NCBI RefSeq assembly: GCF_014876775.1
Contig: NZ_CP062310.1
Location: forward strand, 558,001-622,000
Length of the DNA stretch: 64,000 nucleotides
Reading direction: 5' to 3'
Source of the DNA: Infirmifilum lucidum
GTDB lineage: Archaea; Thermoproteota; Thermoprotei; Thermofilales; Thermofilaceae
Shown: one piece after another, positions 8,392-16,499 of the stretch
How the letters are laid out: each line of letters starts with the position of its first letter
Numbering within the stretch: position 1 is the first letter of the stretch
Made by a program: the position numbers and the translations under genes
The notes under the pieces: generated by a model
The model's database searches: none
Seen by the model: only the letters and a program-made list of their open reading frames with translations
Told to the model about the DNA's origin: nothing

Positions 8392-9636
8392 CTAGCCCTC
8401 GACACTCCTCCACAGGGTTATCTGTACAACATATGGGTAGTTGTATATGGTAACAAACCTTGTTAGAGTTACAGAGTTCGCTGGCTGTGCACCCCTAGCA
8501 CCATAGGAAATGTCTATATCAGGTATCCTGTTTATGACAACCCCTACGGGCTTACCTCGCCACTGTGCGAATACGAACACATGCGACGAGAGCTTCTCCA
8601 CATACTGGATACGGCCTATGACGTACCGGCCTGGGCTTGAAGGAAGCACTTTGCCTGCTACCTGCTGGCACCATATTGGGTCGCTGGGCTGACTCCTACA
8701 CCACGTTATCCCCGTGATGTTTAACAGCCCCTCGTACTGGGGGACGAGCTGAACTACCTCGTCCTTGAATATCACTGCACCGCTCTTCTTTGGAACCCAC
8801 GTTACGTTAAGGTCTCTTGAGAGTATTATTGCGTCGCCTATTATATAGCCCTGGAGAGGTGCACTGCCTTCGGCGAGCGAGGTGTAGCCGTAGACTGCAA
8901 CGAAGCCATGCCATACTGTGTGGATAACTACGAAGGAGAAAAACCACTTATTCACTTTCTGGGTGCTGAGGTACTGCTGTACTACGTTGGTGAAGTCGAG
9001 GATCGTCTCTCCAAGTGCGCCTGTAACGTTACTCTTAGTGAAAATCTTCTTCTCCTCAAGTTGTGGTCCCGTCCCGCCAGCCCCAGGGTCAACTTTCACT
9101 ATCACGTAGATGCCTGTGACGTTAGCATTTGGCAACCCAAGTCCGTACCAGTTAGCTACCCTGACTCTGAATTTTACTGCGAAGTTTTGGCTGCTGCCCT
9201 TCGGCTGGTACCAGTCTAACGGCTGGATGTCGTGGACTATCATGGGTTTCATTACGAGCCTGAATCCGTATGTCCCCCTGAGGCCTAGAAGGTCCGCAAG
9301 CCTGCTCGAGTTGAGTAGGAGCGGGTTGGGGAGCGTTGAGAGGTTTGCAAGCCTCATTACTTTATCGGGGTCGACTATATAGGGTGCTCTCGTCCCGTTT
9401 AGGGCTAGGCCGAAGTCCTGCATGTCGTCTGCTGACACCGTGATGTTGGTGCCCCAGTCTGCCGGGTAGCCGGGTGTTAGGAGTATTTTATCCATTATCC
9501 TCTGTGCTACTGTGTATAGTTGCTCTTCCCTGACTGTTACCACCGTTCCGAGTGAGGCAGACATCATCTGATTGGCCGCGATCACAAGTACTATAATTAG
9601 GAGCCCTACCGTAATGTACTCTAGAACAGTCTCCAA
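8392..9636 (-). CDS. Pilin-like surface protein with N-terminal anchor helix
   Basis: A 414-residue protein whose N-terminus has a hydrophobic helix (about 7-30, YITVGLLIIVLVIAANQMM) directly followed by a charged amphipathic stretch (VREEQLYTVAQRIMDKILL), the layout of type IV pilin-like subunits. The remaining 370 residues are predicted extracellular, with several Asn-x-Ser/Thr sequons. TTG start, with GGGGGTAGG just upstream. A 90 bp gap to the previous gene contains a TTAATATTTT TATA-like element, so a separate promoter is possible. Function inferred from context only. Confidence 0.7.
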   Translation of the reverse strand: METVLEYITVGLLIIVLVIAANQMMSASLGTVVTVREEQLYTVAQRIMDKILLTPGYPADWGTNITVSADDMQDFGLALNGTRAPYIVDPDKVMRLANLSTLPNPLLLNSSRLADLLGLRGTYGFRLVMKPMIVHDIQPLDWYQPKGSSQNFAVKFRVRVANWYGLGLPNANVTGIYVIVKVDPGAGGTGPQLEEKKIFTKSNVTGALGETILDFTNVVQQYLSTQKVNKWFFSFVVIHTVWHGFVAVYGYTSLAEGSAPLQGYIIGDAIILSRDLNVTWVPKKSGAVIFKDEVVQLVPQYEGLLNITGITWCRSQPSDPIWCQQVAGKVLPSSPGRYVIGRIQYVEKLSSHVFVFAQWRGKPVGVVINRIPDIDISYGARGAQPANSVTLTRFVTIYNYPYVVQITLWRSVEG

Positions 9637-9726
9637 TACCTACCCCCTAAGGTTTTCCATGTCTGTTTCCAAAATATTAAGGTTTCCTGGTTCTATTCGA
9701 TTAAAAGCCGGGGGTTAGAGTAGTGG

Positions 9727-10242
9727 CTACGGTACAGCAGCGAACCCAATATAGATATATCCGCTTTTCCTGTAGGCTACTAGTACGGGCTTATAGCCTT
9801 GGGGTAGCGGCAGCATTATCTTGGAGGCAACTTTCAACCATGGCGCTACTTGGAATTCTCCCGGCGTGGCGTGGACGGGGTTTGAGCCAAAGTTTGGGGT
9901 AACAACTATCCTGACCTGCCGGTATATCTGGAGGCTAGCATTGACGAGTAGCTTGTTCTCAGCTACATCAGTGACCTGTAGTGTATACGGCTGTCCTCCT
10001 ATATCTTTGGGCACATTGAGAAGCATTACCGTATAGTCGCCTCCTCCCAGAGTGTGAATTGAGACAAGCTCCACGATTTCTCTTGCACAGCTCTCCGCTA
10101 TTTCAGAGAGCATTGTGTTCATTGTCTCCATGTTGTAGACGAAGGCTACAAAGGAGAACATTACGACTAGTATAAGTGCTACCGCGAGGAGTGTTGTCGT
10201 CCCTACGAGGTGGGAAATTATAGGCGTCGGCATGGCAATCAA
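9727..10242 (-). CDS. Pilin-like minor subunit candidate
   Basis: A 171-residue protein with a hydrophobic helix (about residues 15-38, TTTLLAVALILVVMFSFVAF) near the N-terminus and a compact extracellular domain that includes Cys and beta-type segments. The TTG start overlaps the stop of the upstream pilin gene (10239-10242), indicating translational coupling; ATG 10233 is the alternative start. Second gene of the five-gene surface cluster. No catalytic residues recognised. Confidence 0.68.
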   Translation of the reverse strand: MIAMPTPIISHLVGTTTLLAVALILVVMFSFVAFVYNMETMNTMLSEIAESCAREIVELVSIHTLGGGDYTVMLLNVPKDIGGQPYTLQVTDVAENKLLVNASLQIYRQVRIVVTPNFGSNPVHATPGEFQVAPWLKVASKIMLPLPQGYKPVLVAYRKSGYIYIGFAAVP

Positions 10243-11036
10243 CTTGTAGTAACGGTTACTTCAGCTATTTTTACCACCACGACTGAGCCGTCTGCTTGCG
10301 GGCCTCTGAGCGTTGAACTCTGGCTGTACCCGTCGTAGACGACGTTTACCGTTACGCTTGGGCCTTGTAACCTGTACTCGAGTAGCGTCGAGTTCGTGTT
10401 GCGGAATATTACTGGTATCGTGCCCGAGCCTCCGAGCTGGCCGAGCTTTAGGCGTATCACGTGTACGGTGTAGAAGTTGTACCTCTTGACGGCGCCGCCC
10501 TCTGTCACGTTTATCGCGCCGTTGTAGAAAGCCCTAACGCGGTACGTCTCCAGGTAGGCGCAGGCAGCGCCGCGGAAGTCCTCGTAGACGAGGACTATGG
10601 GCTCGCCGGGGGCTACGATGAGCTTCCCAACTTCTCCGTTGAAGTCGCCCGACTCTGGCACTATTAGTTGCCTTGTGGTCGTGACAAGGTTCCCGCCGCA
10701 CACGACTATACGTCCGGGCCTGAAAGGCGTAATCTGGTATGTAGTCTTGTTATCAGTTATGGTAATGGACAGGTTGTCCCGGGAGTACTCGAAGTTTATC
10801 CTGGTGCTAATCAGGGAGAAGCGTATGTACCTCGAGCCGCCCGTGCCCAGTGCGACCTGCTCTAGGGCTGTCGCCGCGTACGCTAGGTTGTCCTTGGCGT
10901 ACTGGTACTCCATCATCTGCCTGTTGAGGTCGATTAGAGACGTAGAGTAGTAGAGGGCTACGGCCACTATGGTGAGCATGATACCCGTCATTATAGTCAC
11001 AGCTATGACCGGCGATATTGCCTTCCTGAGGTACAT
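10239..11036 (-). CDS. Type IV pilin (archaeal Pilin_N-type)
   Basis: A 265-residue secreted pilin. The N-terminus RKAISPVIAVTIMTGIMLTI matches the archaeal type IV pilin signature: charged head, processing site after Arg-Lys, then the AxSPVIA hydrophobic assembly helix (about 7-30). The C-terminal domain is beta-rich with several sequons. Family knowledge: a prepilin peptidase cuts before the hydrophobic helix and an assembly ATPase/platform pair builds the filament. A prepilin peptidase gene is at 46990, but no assembly ATPase or platform gene is in the window. The ATG follows the TtuA-like stop by 10 bp, so it may be co-transcribed with the thiolation genes. Confidence 0.8.
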   Translation of the reverse strand: MYLRKAISPVIAVTIMTGIMLTIVAVALYYSTSLIDLNRQMMEYQYAKDNLAYAATALEQVALGTGGSRYIRFSLISTRINFEYSRDNLSITITDNKTTYQITPFRPGRIVVCGGNLVTTTRQLIVPESGDFNGEVGKLIVAPGEPIVLVYEDFRGAACAYLETYRVRAFYNGAINVTEGGAVKRYNFYTVHVIRLKLGQLGGSGTIPVIFRNTNSTLLEYRLQGPSVTVNVVYDGYSQSSTLRGPQADGSVVVVKIAEVTVTTS

Positions 11037-11046
11037 ACTCTACCTA

Positions 11047-12027
11047 TTAATCTCGGCTCCCCGATATAAGCTTGAGTCTTTCTACTCTACCGGCAAATCC
11101 GGGGTCGAGGTATGCCCTGAATAGACACGCCTTGCAGACAGGCTTCGAGGAGGGCTCGCCACAGACACGGCACTTCTGCGCCCCCTCTGGGGCTTCTGGG
11201 AGTTTCTTCCGCGAAAGCTCCTTGACTGCGAGGATCCTGTACTTGAAGCCGGGGGCCTCGTCCTCCACAGCGTTTATCCAGCGGCGTATCGGGTGCCTGA
11301 GGGCGTAGACAATGTACGGGCACTCCACGAACGGAGTGTGTATGCCTCTCAGTAGAGTGTATGTCAGTACTTCTTTCTCTGTAATGAAGTAGAGTGGCTT
11401 AATCCTCGGGACAAGCCCTTCTCCAACTGTTGCCGAGGCTATCCCCTCGCGCTCGATGCCCTCCATATGGGCCTTGAGAGCGTTCATGACGAATACCTGC
11501 ACCTCGTCGTCCAGGTTGTGGCCTGTGGCTAGCTTGGTGGCTCCCAGCTCGCGCGCGAGCTTGTTTATTATGTACCTCCTGAACACGCCGCATACACTAC
11601 ACGGCTTATACTCCATGCCCTTCTCCTTTAGCCTCTTGACTGCCTCGTCAAGCGTTATTCCAAAGTAGTCTTCAAACCTCCCGACATATATTCTGACGCC
11701 TAGCTCTTCAGCAAGGGCCGAGAGGGCCTGGAGCTTGTACTCCCTGTAGCCGGCAATCCCCTCGTCAACTGCCACGCCGAAGACCTCGAAGCCCATCCTC
11801 CCGGAGAACTTCCTGAGGAGGTATAGCGTCGTCAGGCTGTCCTTTCCGCCGCTAACAGCAACCGCCACCCTGTCCCCCGGCGCTACAAGCTTGAAACTCC
11901 TGAGGGTCTCGTACACTCTCCTCTCGAAGTACTCGATGAAATGCTCCTTGCAGAGGTACTCGCCCAAGTACGGGACGTACGCCACAGCCTTCGAGCCACA
12001 CACGAAGCACTTCGCCGTCCTACCCAC
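11047..12027 (-). CDS. TtuA/Ncs6-type tRNA 2-thiouridine synthetase
   Basis: ATP-dependent tRNA thiolase that installs the sulfur of 2-thiouridine or ribothymidine derivatives, stabilising tRNA at high temperature. N-terminal zinc site CFVC (7-10) with CKEH (26-29); PP-loop SGGKDS at 59-64; CSVC near 142 and a later Cys in VECPY supply the 4Fe-4S ligands; a second zinc ribbon CRVC...CKAC lies near 287-302. The 326-residue length is typical. The start overlaps the downstream part of a ubiquitin-like sulfur-carrier gene by 8 bp, the expected donor. It cannot be decided from sequence whether the target is U34 or U54. Confidence 0.92.
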   Translation of the reverse strand: MGRTAKCFVCGSKAVAYVPYLGEYLCKEHFIEYFERRVYETLRSFKLVAPGDRVAVAVSGGKDSLTTLYLLRKFSGRMGFEVFGVAVDEGIAGYREYKLQALSALAEELGVRIYVGRFEDYFGITLDEAVKRLKEKGMEYKPCSVCGVFRRYIINKLARELGATKLATGHNLDDEVQVFVMNALKAHMEGIEREGIASATVGEGLVPRIKPLYFITEKEVLTYTLLRGIHTPFVECPYIVYALRHPIRRWINAVEDEAPGFKYRILAVKELSRKKLPEAPEGAQKCRVCGEPSSKPVCKACLFRAYLDPGFAGRVERLKLISGSRD

Positions 12028-12250
12028 CCGAGACGACAGAGTGGATCTTTACGCGAGAACCCGGCTTCAGGGGCTCGTCCTCTGTCACGACTTCCCCGTC
12101 CACTGCGACAACTACCTCGCTTGCGCGCAGGCCCAGCCGGGACAAGAGGTCTCTCACTGTATACCCCTCTCCAACACAGGCCTCAAACACTTCACGCCCA
12201 AACACCTCCACATGTACCTTGAAACCATTGCACTCCAGCCTGTCGCCCAT
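12020..12250 (-). CDS. Ubiquitin-like sulfur carrier (TtuB/MoaD/SAMP-type)
   Basis: A 76-residue beta-grasp protein ending in Val-Val-Ser-Gly-Gly. The free C-terminal GG is adenylated and thiocarboxylated by an E1-like enzyme in ThiS, MoaD, TtuB and archaeal SAMP proteins. Recognisable segments are YTVRDLLSRLGL, VVVAVDGEVV and LKPGSRVKI. Translational overlap with the TtuA-like gene makes sulfur donation for tRNA thiolation the best role. A molybdopterin or protein-conjugation role is possible as well. The E1-like activator is outside the window. Confidence 0.88.
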   Translation of the reverse strand: MGDRLECNGFKVHVEVFGREVFEACVGEGYTVRDLLSRLGLRASEVVVAVDGEVVTEDEPLKPGSRVKIHSVVSGG

Positions 12251-12379
12251 GAGTAGTCTAGGGTACTCCCTCCTCTCAAGGCTAAAAACCTTTCACTACA
12301 CCAGGGGCGAGCGCCGGTTCTCCGGGCTAGCGCAAAGGTTAAAGATGGCTGCATCTGGCTTGTTTCCAGGTGTCGGAGC

Positions 12380-12640
12380 TTGTCGAGCGTATTCCAGGAT
12401 CCTACCGTTGTTACAGTTAATGTTGGAAAGAACGGCCTCAGCGAAAGGGTTCTCGAAGAGATAGATAACGCTCTGAAGTCACGCGGTGTGGTGAAGGTAA
12501 GGCTCCTCAAGAACTTCCGCGAGACCTACGGGTACACTAGAGAGGACGTAGCAGTAATCCTGTCACAGCGGCTAGGCGCCGAAGTTATTGGCATAAGGGG
12601 CAACGTCATAGCACTGAGGAGGAAGAAGAGCAGGGCTTAG
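12380..12640 (+). CDS. CRS1/YhbY (CRM) domain RNA-binding protein
   Basis: Single-domain CRM protein of 86 residues. The domain binds structured RNA and, in bacteria, associates with pre-50S ribosomes. Visible features are VTVNVGKNGLSERVLEEID, KVRLLKNF and the end AEVIGIRGNVIALRRKK, which corresponds to the GxxG-bearing loop and final strand of CRM domains. The start is taken as TTG 12380; no ATG lies in frame nearby, so the start is uncertain. It is divergent from the sulfur-carrier gene. Confidence 0.8.
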   Translation: MSSVFQDPTVVTVNVGKNGLSERVLEEIDNALKSRGVVKVRLLKNFRETYGYTREDVAVILSQRLGAEVIGIRGNVIALRRKKSRA

Positions 12641-12649
12641 CCCCGACTC

Positions 12650-13423
12650 CTAGAGCTCTAGCGGGGCCCTGCTAGCTACTCTCAGGTACTTTATGAGCCC
12701 GAAGTCGTACACGCCGGCTTCCAGGTCGATAGCGTAGGCCCTGAAGCTATCGATGTCGGCTTCGCGTAGTATCGGTGACAGGAGGCTCCTCTCAACGTTT
12801 ACCTCTGTTCCAGGCATCAGGGGGCTCAGTGCCGGCAGGACTATGACTCTTTTACCCATGTATGAGCCCTCGAGTAGGGCTTTTATCTTCAGCCTAGCTC
12901 CCACCTCATCCCGTAGCGCGATAGCCGGGTGCTCGTGCCCCAGTATGATGGTCTCAACGTTCTCCGCAAAGCCCTCGACTGGGAGTGGTTTGTGGCCGTG
13001 GAAGAAGAGCACCCCCTCCTCCATTAGGTAGGGGTCTCGCAGGGGCACATCCATTTTCTTCAGGAGCGCAACCAGGTAGTTGTCGTGGTTCCCCCTCACG
13101 ACCTCCACCTCCATCTTCAGACTATCTTTCACGAGGCCCAGTAGCTCGCTCGTCTCCCGCCACTCCTGCCTCGTAACATCCCCAAACTCGTGCTTGACGT
13201 CGCCGAGTAGAATGAGTCTGGAGGCCCCTGTCTCTCTCACCATGCTCTCAATGACGCCCCTGATCTCCTGGCTCTGGAAGGGAGGTACATACAAGCCTTC
13301 TTCTGCAAGTGCTTCCTCGTAGCCTATGTGAAGATCCGCCACTACTAGTGCGTCGAGTCTGGCTAGATAGAGACCTAGCCCGACTATTTCAACGCCTTTA
13401 GAGAGCTTGAGTGCAGGTAGCAC
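12650..13423 (-). CDS. Archaeal calcineurin-like metallophosphoesterase
   Basis: Metal-dependent phosphoesterase of the archaeal SbcD-related type (257 residues). Metal-binding motifs appear in order: VVADLHIG (about 28-35), LLGDVKHEFGD (about 72-82), RGNHDNY (about 115-121), FFHGH and LGHEHP. Substrate is not known for this archaeal subfamily; nucleic-acid or nucleotide phosphodiesters are likely. The stop is 9 bp from the convergent CRM gene. Confidence 0.85.
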   Translation of the reverse strand: MLPALKLSKGVEIVGLGLYLARLDALVVADLHIGYEEALAEEGLYVPPFQSQEIRGVIESMVRETGASRLILLGDVKHEFGDVTRQEWRETSELLGLVKDSLKMEVEVVRGNHDNYLVALLKKMDVPLRDPYLMEEGVLFFHGHKPLPVEGFAENVETIILGHEHPAIALRDEVGARLKIKALLEGSYMGKRVIVLPALSPLMPGTEVNVERSLLSPILREADIDSFRAYAIDLEAGVYDFGLIKYLRVASRAPLEL

Positions 13424-13487
13424 TCCTAGTCCCTAAGTTATAGAGCCGGCCCTCAAATTTATATTACGGTGGAGGACTTGATAAGCG

Positions 13488-14780
13488 ATGAGCGAGGGAA
13501 AGACGTCCCGCATACCCGAATTTTACAAGAAGAGCCTCGAGGAGAGGCTGCGGATAGTCGCAGAGTTCGCCGGCCTCACAGAGGAGGAAGCCAAGCTCTT
13601 GAGGAACTTTGGCAACCTAGACCCAAAGATCGCTGATTCAATGATCGAGAACGTTATCGGGGCCATGAGCTACCCATTCGCCGTGGCCGTCAACTTCTTG
13701 ATCAACGGGAAAGACTACATCGTGCCCATGGTGATCGAAGAGGCGAGCGTCGTCGCGGCGGCCAGCAACGCTGCGAGAGTGATGAGGAGGGATGGTGGCA
13801 TCAAGTCTATCGCGACTGGCCCGGTAATGATAGGGCAAATCCAAGTAATCGGCCTCAAGGATCCCTGGTACAAGCGCATGCTCGTACTCGAGCACAAGGA
13901 CGAGATAATACAAAGAGCTAACGAAGCCGACCCCGTTCTCGTGAAGCTGGGCGGAGGGGCCAAGGACGTAGAAGCCAGGGTAGTGGAGGGGCCGACAGGG
14001 CCTATGTTGATTGTCCACCTAATCGTCGACGTGAGGGATGCCATGGGGGCAAACGCCGTGAACACGATGGCCGAGAGAGTCGCACCTCTAATTGAGAGGA
14101 TCACGGGAGGGAGAGTGCTCCTCAGGATAATATCGAACTTGGCCGACAAGAGGCTCGTCAGGAGCTACGTCAAGGTCTACAAGGACGATATTGGGGGAGA
14201 GGAGGTTGTAGATGCCATCGTAAATGCTTGGGCGTTTGCGGCGGCAGACCCCTACAGGGCCGCAACGCACAACAAGGGTATTATGAACGGGGTGATAGCT
14301 GTCGCCCTCGCAACCGCGCAGGACCACAGAGCAATAGAGGCTGGAGCACATGCATACGCCGCCAGGAATGGCAGGTACGAGCCCCTCTCCAGGTGGGAGA
14401 AGGACGCCGACGGCAACCTCGTGGGTAGCCTCGAGATGCCAATGGCAGTCGGCATAATCGGCGGTGCTACTAAAGTGCACCCCGTAGCCAGGATCGCCTT
14501 GAAAATACTAGGCGTTAAAACAGCCATAGAGCTCGCCGAAGTCATGGGGGCAGTAGGCCTCGCGCAGAACTTTGCAGCCCTGAGGGCCCTAGCCACTGAG
14601 GGAATTCAACGGGGGCACATGAGGCTACATGCAAGGAACCTAGCCATAATGGCCGGAGCTACGGGAGACCTCATCGATAAGGTCGTAGAGATAATGGTGA
14701 GTGAGGGCAAGATAAACTTCGCCTACGCACAGGAACTAGTGGCGAAGCTATCCAAGGAGGGGGAAGCTGACAAAAAGTAA
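13488..14780 (+). CDS. mvaA: Class II 3-hydroxy-3-methylglutaryl-CoA reductase
   Basis: Converts HMG-CoA to mevalonate, the committed step toward archaeal isoprenoid lipids. The 430-residue length and the block ENVIGAMSYPFAVAVNFLI (about 54-72) mark the class II (bacterial, Pseudomonas mevalonii-like) form rather than the class I enzyme usual in archaea. Catalytic candidates line up with class II: Glu84, Lys263 (HNKGIMNG), Asp279 (AQDHRAIEAG) and His381 (HMRLHARN). A TTTATATT box (13458-13465) is about 26 bp from the ATG, and GGTGGAGG lies between. Mevalonate kinase is at 38957. Confidence 0.93.
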   Translation: MSEGKTSRIPEFYKKSLEERLRIVAEFAGLTEEEAKLLRNFGNLDPKIADSMIENVIGAMSYPFAVAVNFLINGKDYIVPMVIEEASVVAAASNAARVMRRDGGIKSIATGPVMIGQIQVIGLKDPWYKRMLVLEHKDEIIQRANEADPVLVKLGGGAKDVEARVVEGPTGPMLIVHLIVDVRDAMGANAVNTMAERVAPLIERITGGRVLLRIISNLADKRLVRSYVKVYKDDIGGEEVVDAIVNAWAFAAADPYRAATHNKGIMNGVIAVALATAQDHRAIEAGAHAYAARNGRYEPLSRWEKDADGNLVGSLEMPMAVGIIGGATKVHPVARIALKILGVKTAIELAEVMGAVGLAQNFAALRALATEGIQRGHMRLHARNLAIMAGATGDLIDKVVEIMVSEGKINFAYAQELVAKLSKEGEADKK

Positions 14781-14782
14781 AT

Positions 14783-15160
14783 TTATTCTTTCCGCAGTTT
14801 GCCCAACTCCTCAGTCAAGCTCAAATAGTACCTATTGAGAACCTCGTCTGAGAGAAGGCTACCTCTAACCCTCCCGTCAGCGAGCAAGACTAAGACGTCC
14901 TTTTCACCTTGAGGCTTGTCCGTGCCGCGCACCCTCTCCTCTGTCCTCACTAAGCCCCTCGATGCCAGATCCTTTAGGGCTTTCTTGACGTCGCTGGTGC
15001 TTGGAGCGGCCCGTTCTCCGAGGTACAGCCTCTCGATAGATGAGGGTATCTCGGACAGCCAAAGCGAGCCTCCGAAGACCACGAGAGCCCTCAATACGTC
15101 CAGCTTGAGCCTCGAGGCCTCATCCGACTCCAATTTGAGTTGCTCGACGTACTCAGCCAT
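14783..15160 (-). CDS. Winged-helix-like hypothetical protein
   Basis: A 125-residue protein resembling a winged helix-turn-helix: an N-terminal helix pair (ASRLKLDVLRALVVFGGSLWL), a possible recognition segment (TSDVKKALKDLASRGLVRTEER) and a wing (GEKDVLVLLADGRVRG). It is likely a DNA-binding protein, but no family or target is assigned. TAAATAAATA about 26 bp upstream of the ATG is shared with the divergent CPBP gene at 15199 and could let this protein regulate it (inference). Confidence 0.65.
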   Translation of the reverse strand: MAEYVEQLKLESDEASRLKLDVLRALVVFGGSLWLSEIPSSIERLYLGERAAPSTSDVKKALKDLASRGLVRTEERVRGTDKPQGEKDVLVLLADGRVRGSLLSDEVLNRYYLSLTEELGKLRKE

Positions 15161-15198
15161 GATCCCTACGTTTTTATGGCAGCTATTTATTTAGCGTT

Positions 15199-15837
15199 GT
15201 GGTTACTTTTCGATCAAAAGCCGAGGAGCTGTGGCTCGCCGTTTTCCTAGCCTATTTTTCCATGGCAAATGCCGGGCTAGTGCTGGCCGGCTATGCCCTC
15301 CTGCTACTCTACAGCGCCGCAGTGGTCATCCCCAGACTCAGAGACCCCCCGAGAGTTTCCCGCGCCGACTCGGTCTTGCTCGTGCTACTCGGCGTGCTCC
15401 CCCATGTGCTCCTACTCGCGTCCCGTGTGGGGAGCGCACACAGCCTCCACGCATACTTGTTTGCCTGTGCATCGGCCGTCATTGAGGAAATATTCTATAG
15501 AGGCTTCCTCCTCCAACGTATTGGGCTCCCCCTTCAGGCACTTGTTTTCATGTACTCGCACATCTCTGCGACTGATCCTGTATTCCTCGTGTACTCCTCC
15601 CTGCTTGCGCCCCACTACTTCCTAATAGGCCTCGCGGCAGGGCTCCTGGCAGAGAGGATGGGGTTCGAGGGGTCGTCTGTTTTCCACTCTGTGTACAATG
15701 TTGTTGCTAGTAGCTACTACTTGAGGCTCGATATACCCACTTTATCTGCTATCATTGCATCAGACTTACTGCTCCTGGCGCTCATAATGGTTTATCTAAA
15801 ACTTCCATCTTTTAAAATAGATTTTCTACAAGTATGA
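15199..15837 (+). CDS. CPBP-family intramembrane metalloprotease (CAAX-protease-like)
   Basis: A membrane protein of 212 residues with about six hydrophobic segments. It carries the CPBP signature: EEIFYRGF (about 96-103, paired glutamates and arginine) and later histidines (YSHISATDP near 121 and FHSVYN near 165) that act as metal or catalytic residues. Substrate unknown. GTG start. Its stop overlaps the ATG of the next gene by 4 bp (ATGA), so the two are coupled. Confidence 0.85.
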   Translation: MVTFRSKAEELWLAVFLAYFSMANAGLVLAGYALLLLYSAAVVIPRLRDPPRVSRADSVLLVLLGVLPHVLLLASRVGSAHSLHAYLFACASAVIEEIFYRGFLLQRIGLPLQALVFMYSHISATDPVFLVYSSLLAPHYFLIGLAAGLLAERMGFEGSSVFHSVYNVVASSYYLRLDIPTLSAIIASDLLLLALIMVYLKLPSFKIDFLQV

Positions 15838-16415
15838 TTTCATCAAGAAAAATTGATAAGTCATTATATCCTACAACTCCAGTGCACAGAACCCAGAAGC
15901 TTGCCATTACTGCTCTAATGGCGTCACTAGCGCTGGCGTTCTCGATACTCAAGCTCGAGGCACCCTACCCGGTTCTACCATACCTCAAATTCGACCTGGC
16001 CGAAGTACCTGCAACTTTCGCCTACTTCATGTGCGGCCTCTCGTGCGGCCTGCTGGCCGAGGCGCTACACTTTGCCGGTCTAGTCGCTAGGGGCTCAGAG
16101 CCGCTAGGAGCTTTTATGAAGTTCCTGGCGGTCTCCTCGATGCTCGTTGGCTCTAGTGTCGTGAAAGCTGTCTCGAAGAACATTGTGCTAGAGTTTCTGG
16201 GGGCGTCTACCACGCGGGTAGCCGTAATGACTATTATAAACTGGGTCTACTTTACACTACTCTACCCTGGCTTTCTCAGTTATGCCGTCAAGATGGCCGG
16301 CGGCCTAATCCTAGTCTACGTCTACACAGCCGTGTTTAACCTCGTACACACAGTGTTCAGCCTCGGAGTAGCGTACGCCGTCTACCGCGAGGTTGAGAGG
16401 AGAATAGAGATTTGA
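15834..16415 (+). CDS. ECF transporter S component, riboflavin (RibU)-like
   Basis: A substrate-binding membrane subunit of an energy-coupling-factor transporter (193 residues, about five or six transmembrane helices). The segment PYPVLPYLKFDLAEVPATFA (about 43-62) matches the RibU hallmark near the riboflavin site, and KFLAVSSMLVGS fits the next helix. Riboflavin specificity is a family-based inference. The ATPase and T subunits are not in the window, as usual for shared-module ECF systems. Confidence 0.8.
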   Translation: MISSRKIDKSLYPTTPVHRTQKLAITALMASLALAFSILKLEAPYPVLPYLKFDLAEVPATFAYFMCGLSCGLLAEALHFAGLVARGSEPLGAFMKFLAVSSMLVGSSVVKAVSKNIVLEFLGASTTRVAVMTIINWVYFTLLYPGFLSYAVKMAGGLILVYVYTAVFNLVHTVFSLGVAYAVYREVERRIEI

Positions 16416-16499
16416 TCCGCTTGGAGAAGCCGACTCATCATGGGTCAGTGAGGGGCTCACTCTTCACAGGACTCTGATGCGAGGACATGTTTATTACCT

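Noticed and set aside
13638-14596. Long antisense frames opposite HMG-CoA reductase
   Set aside because: GC-rich shadows; the plus-strand protein has all catalytic residues.
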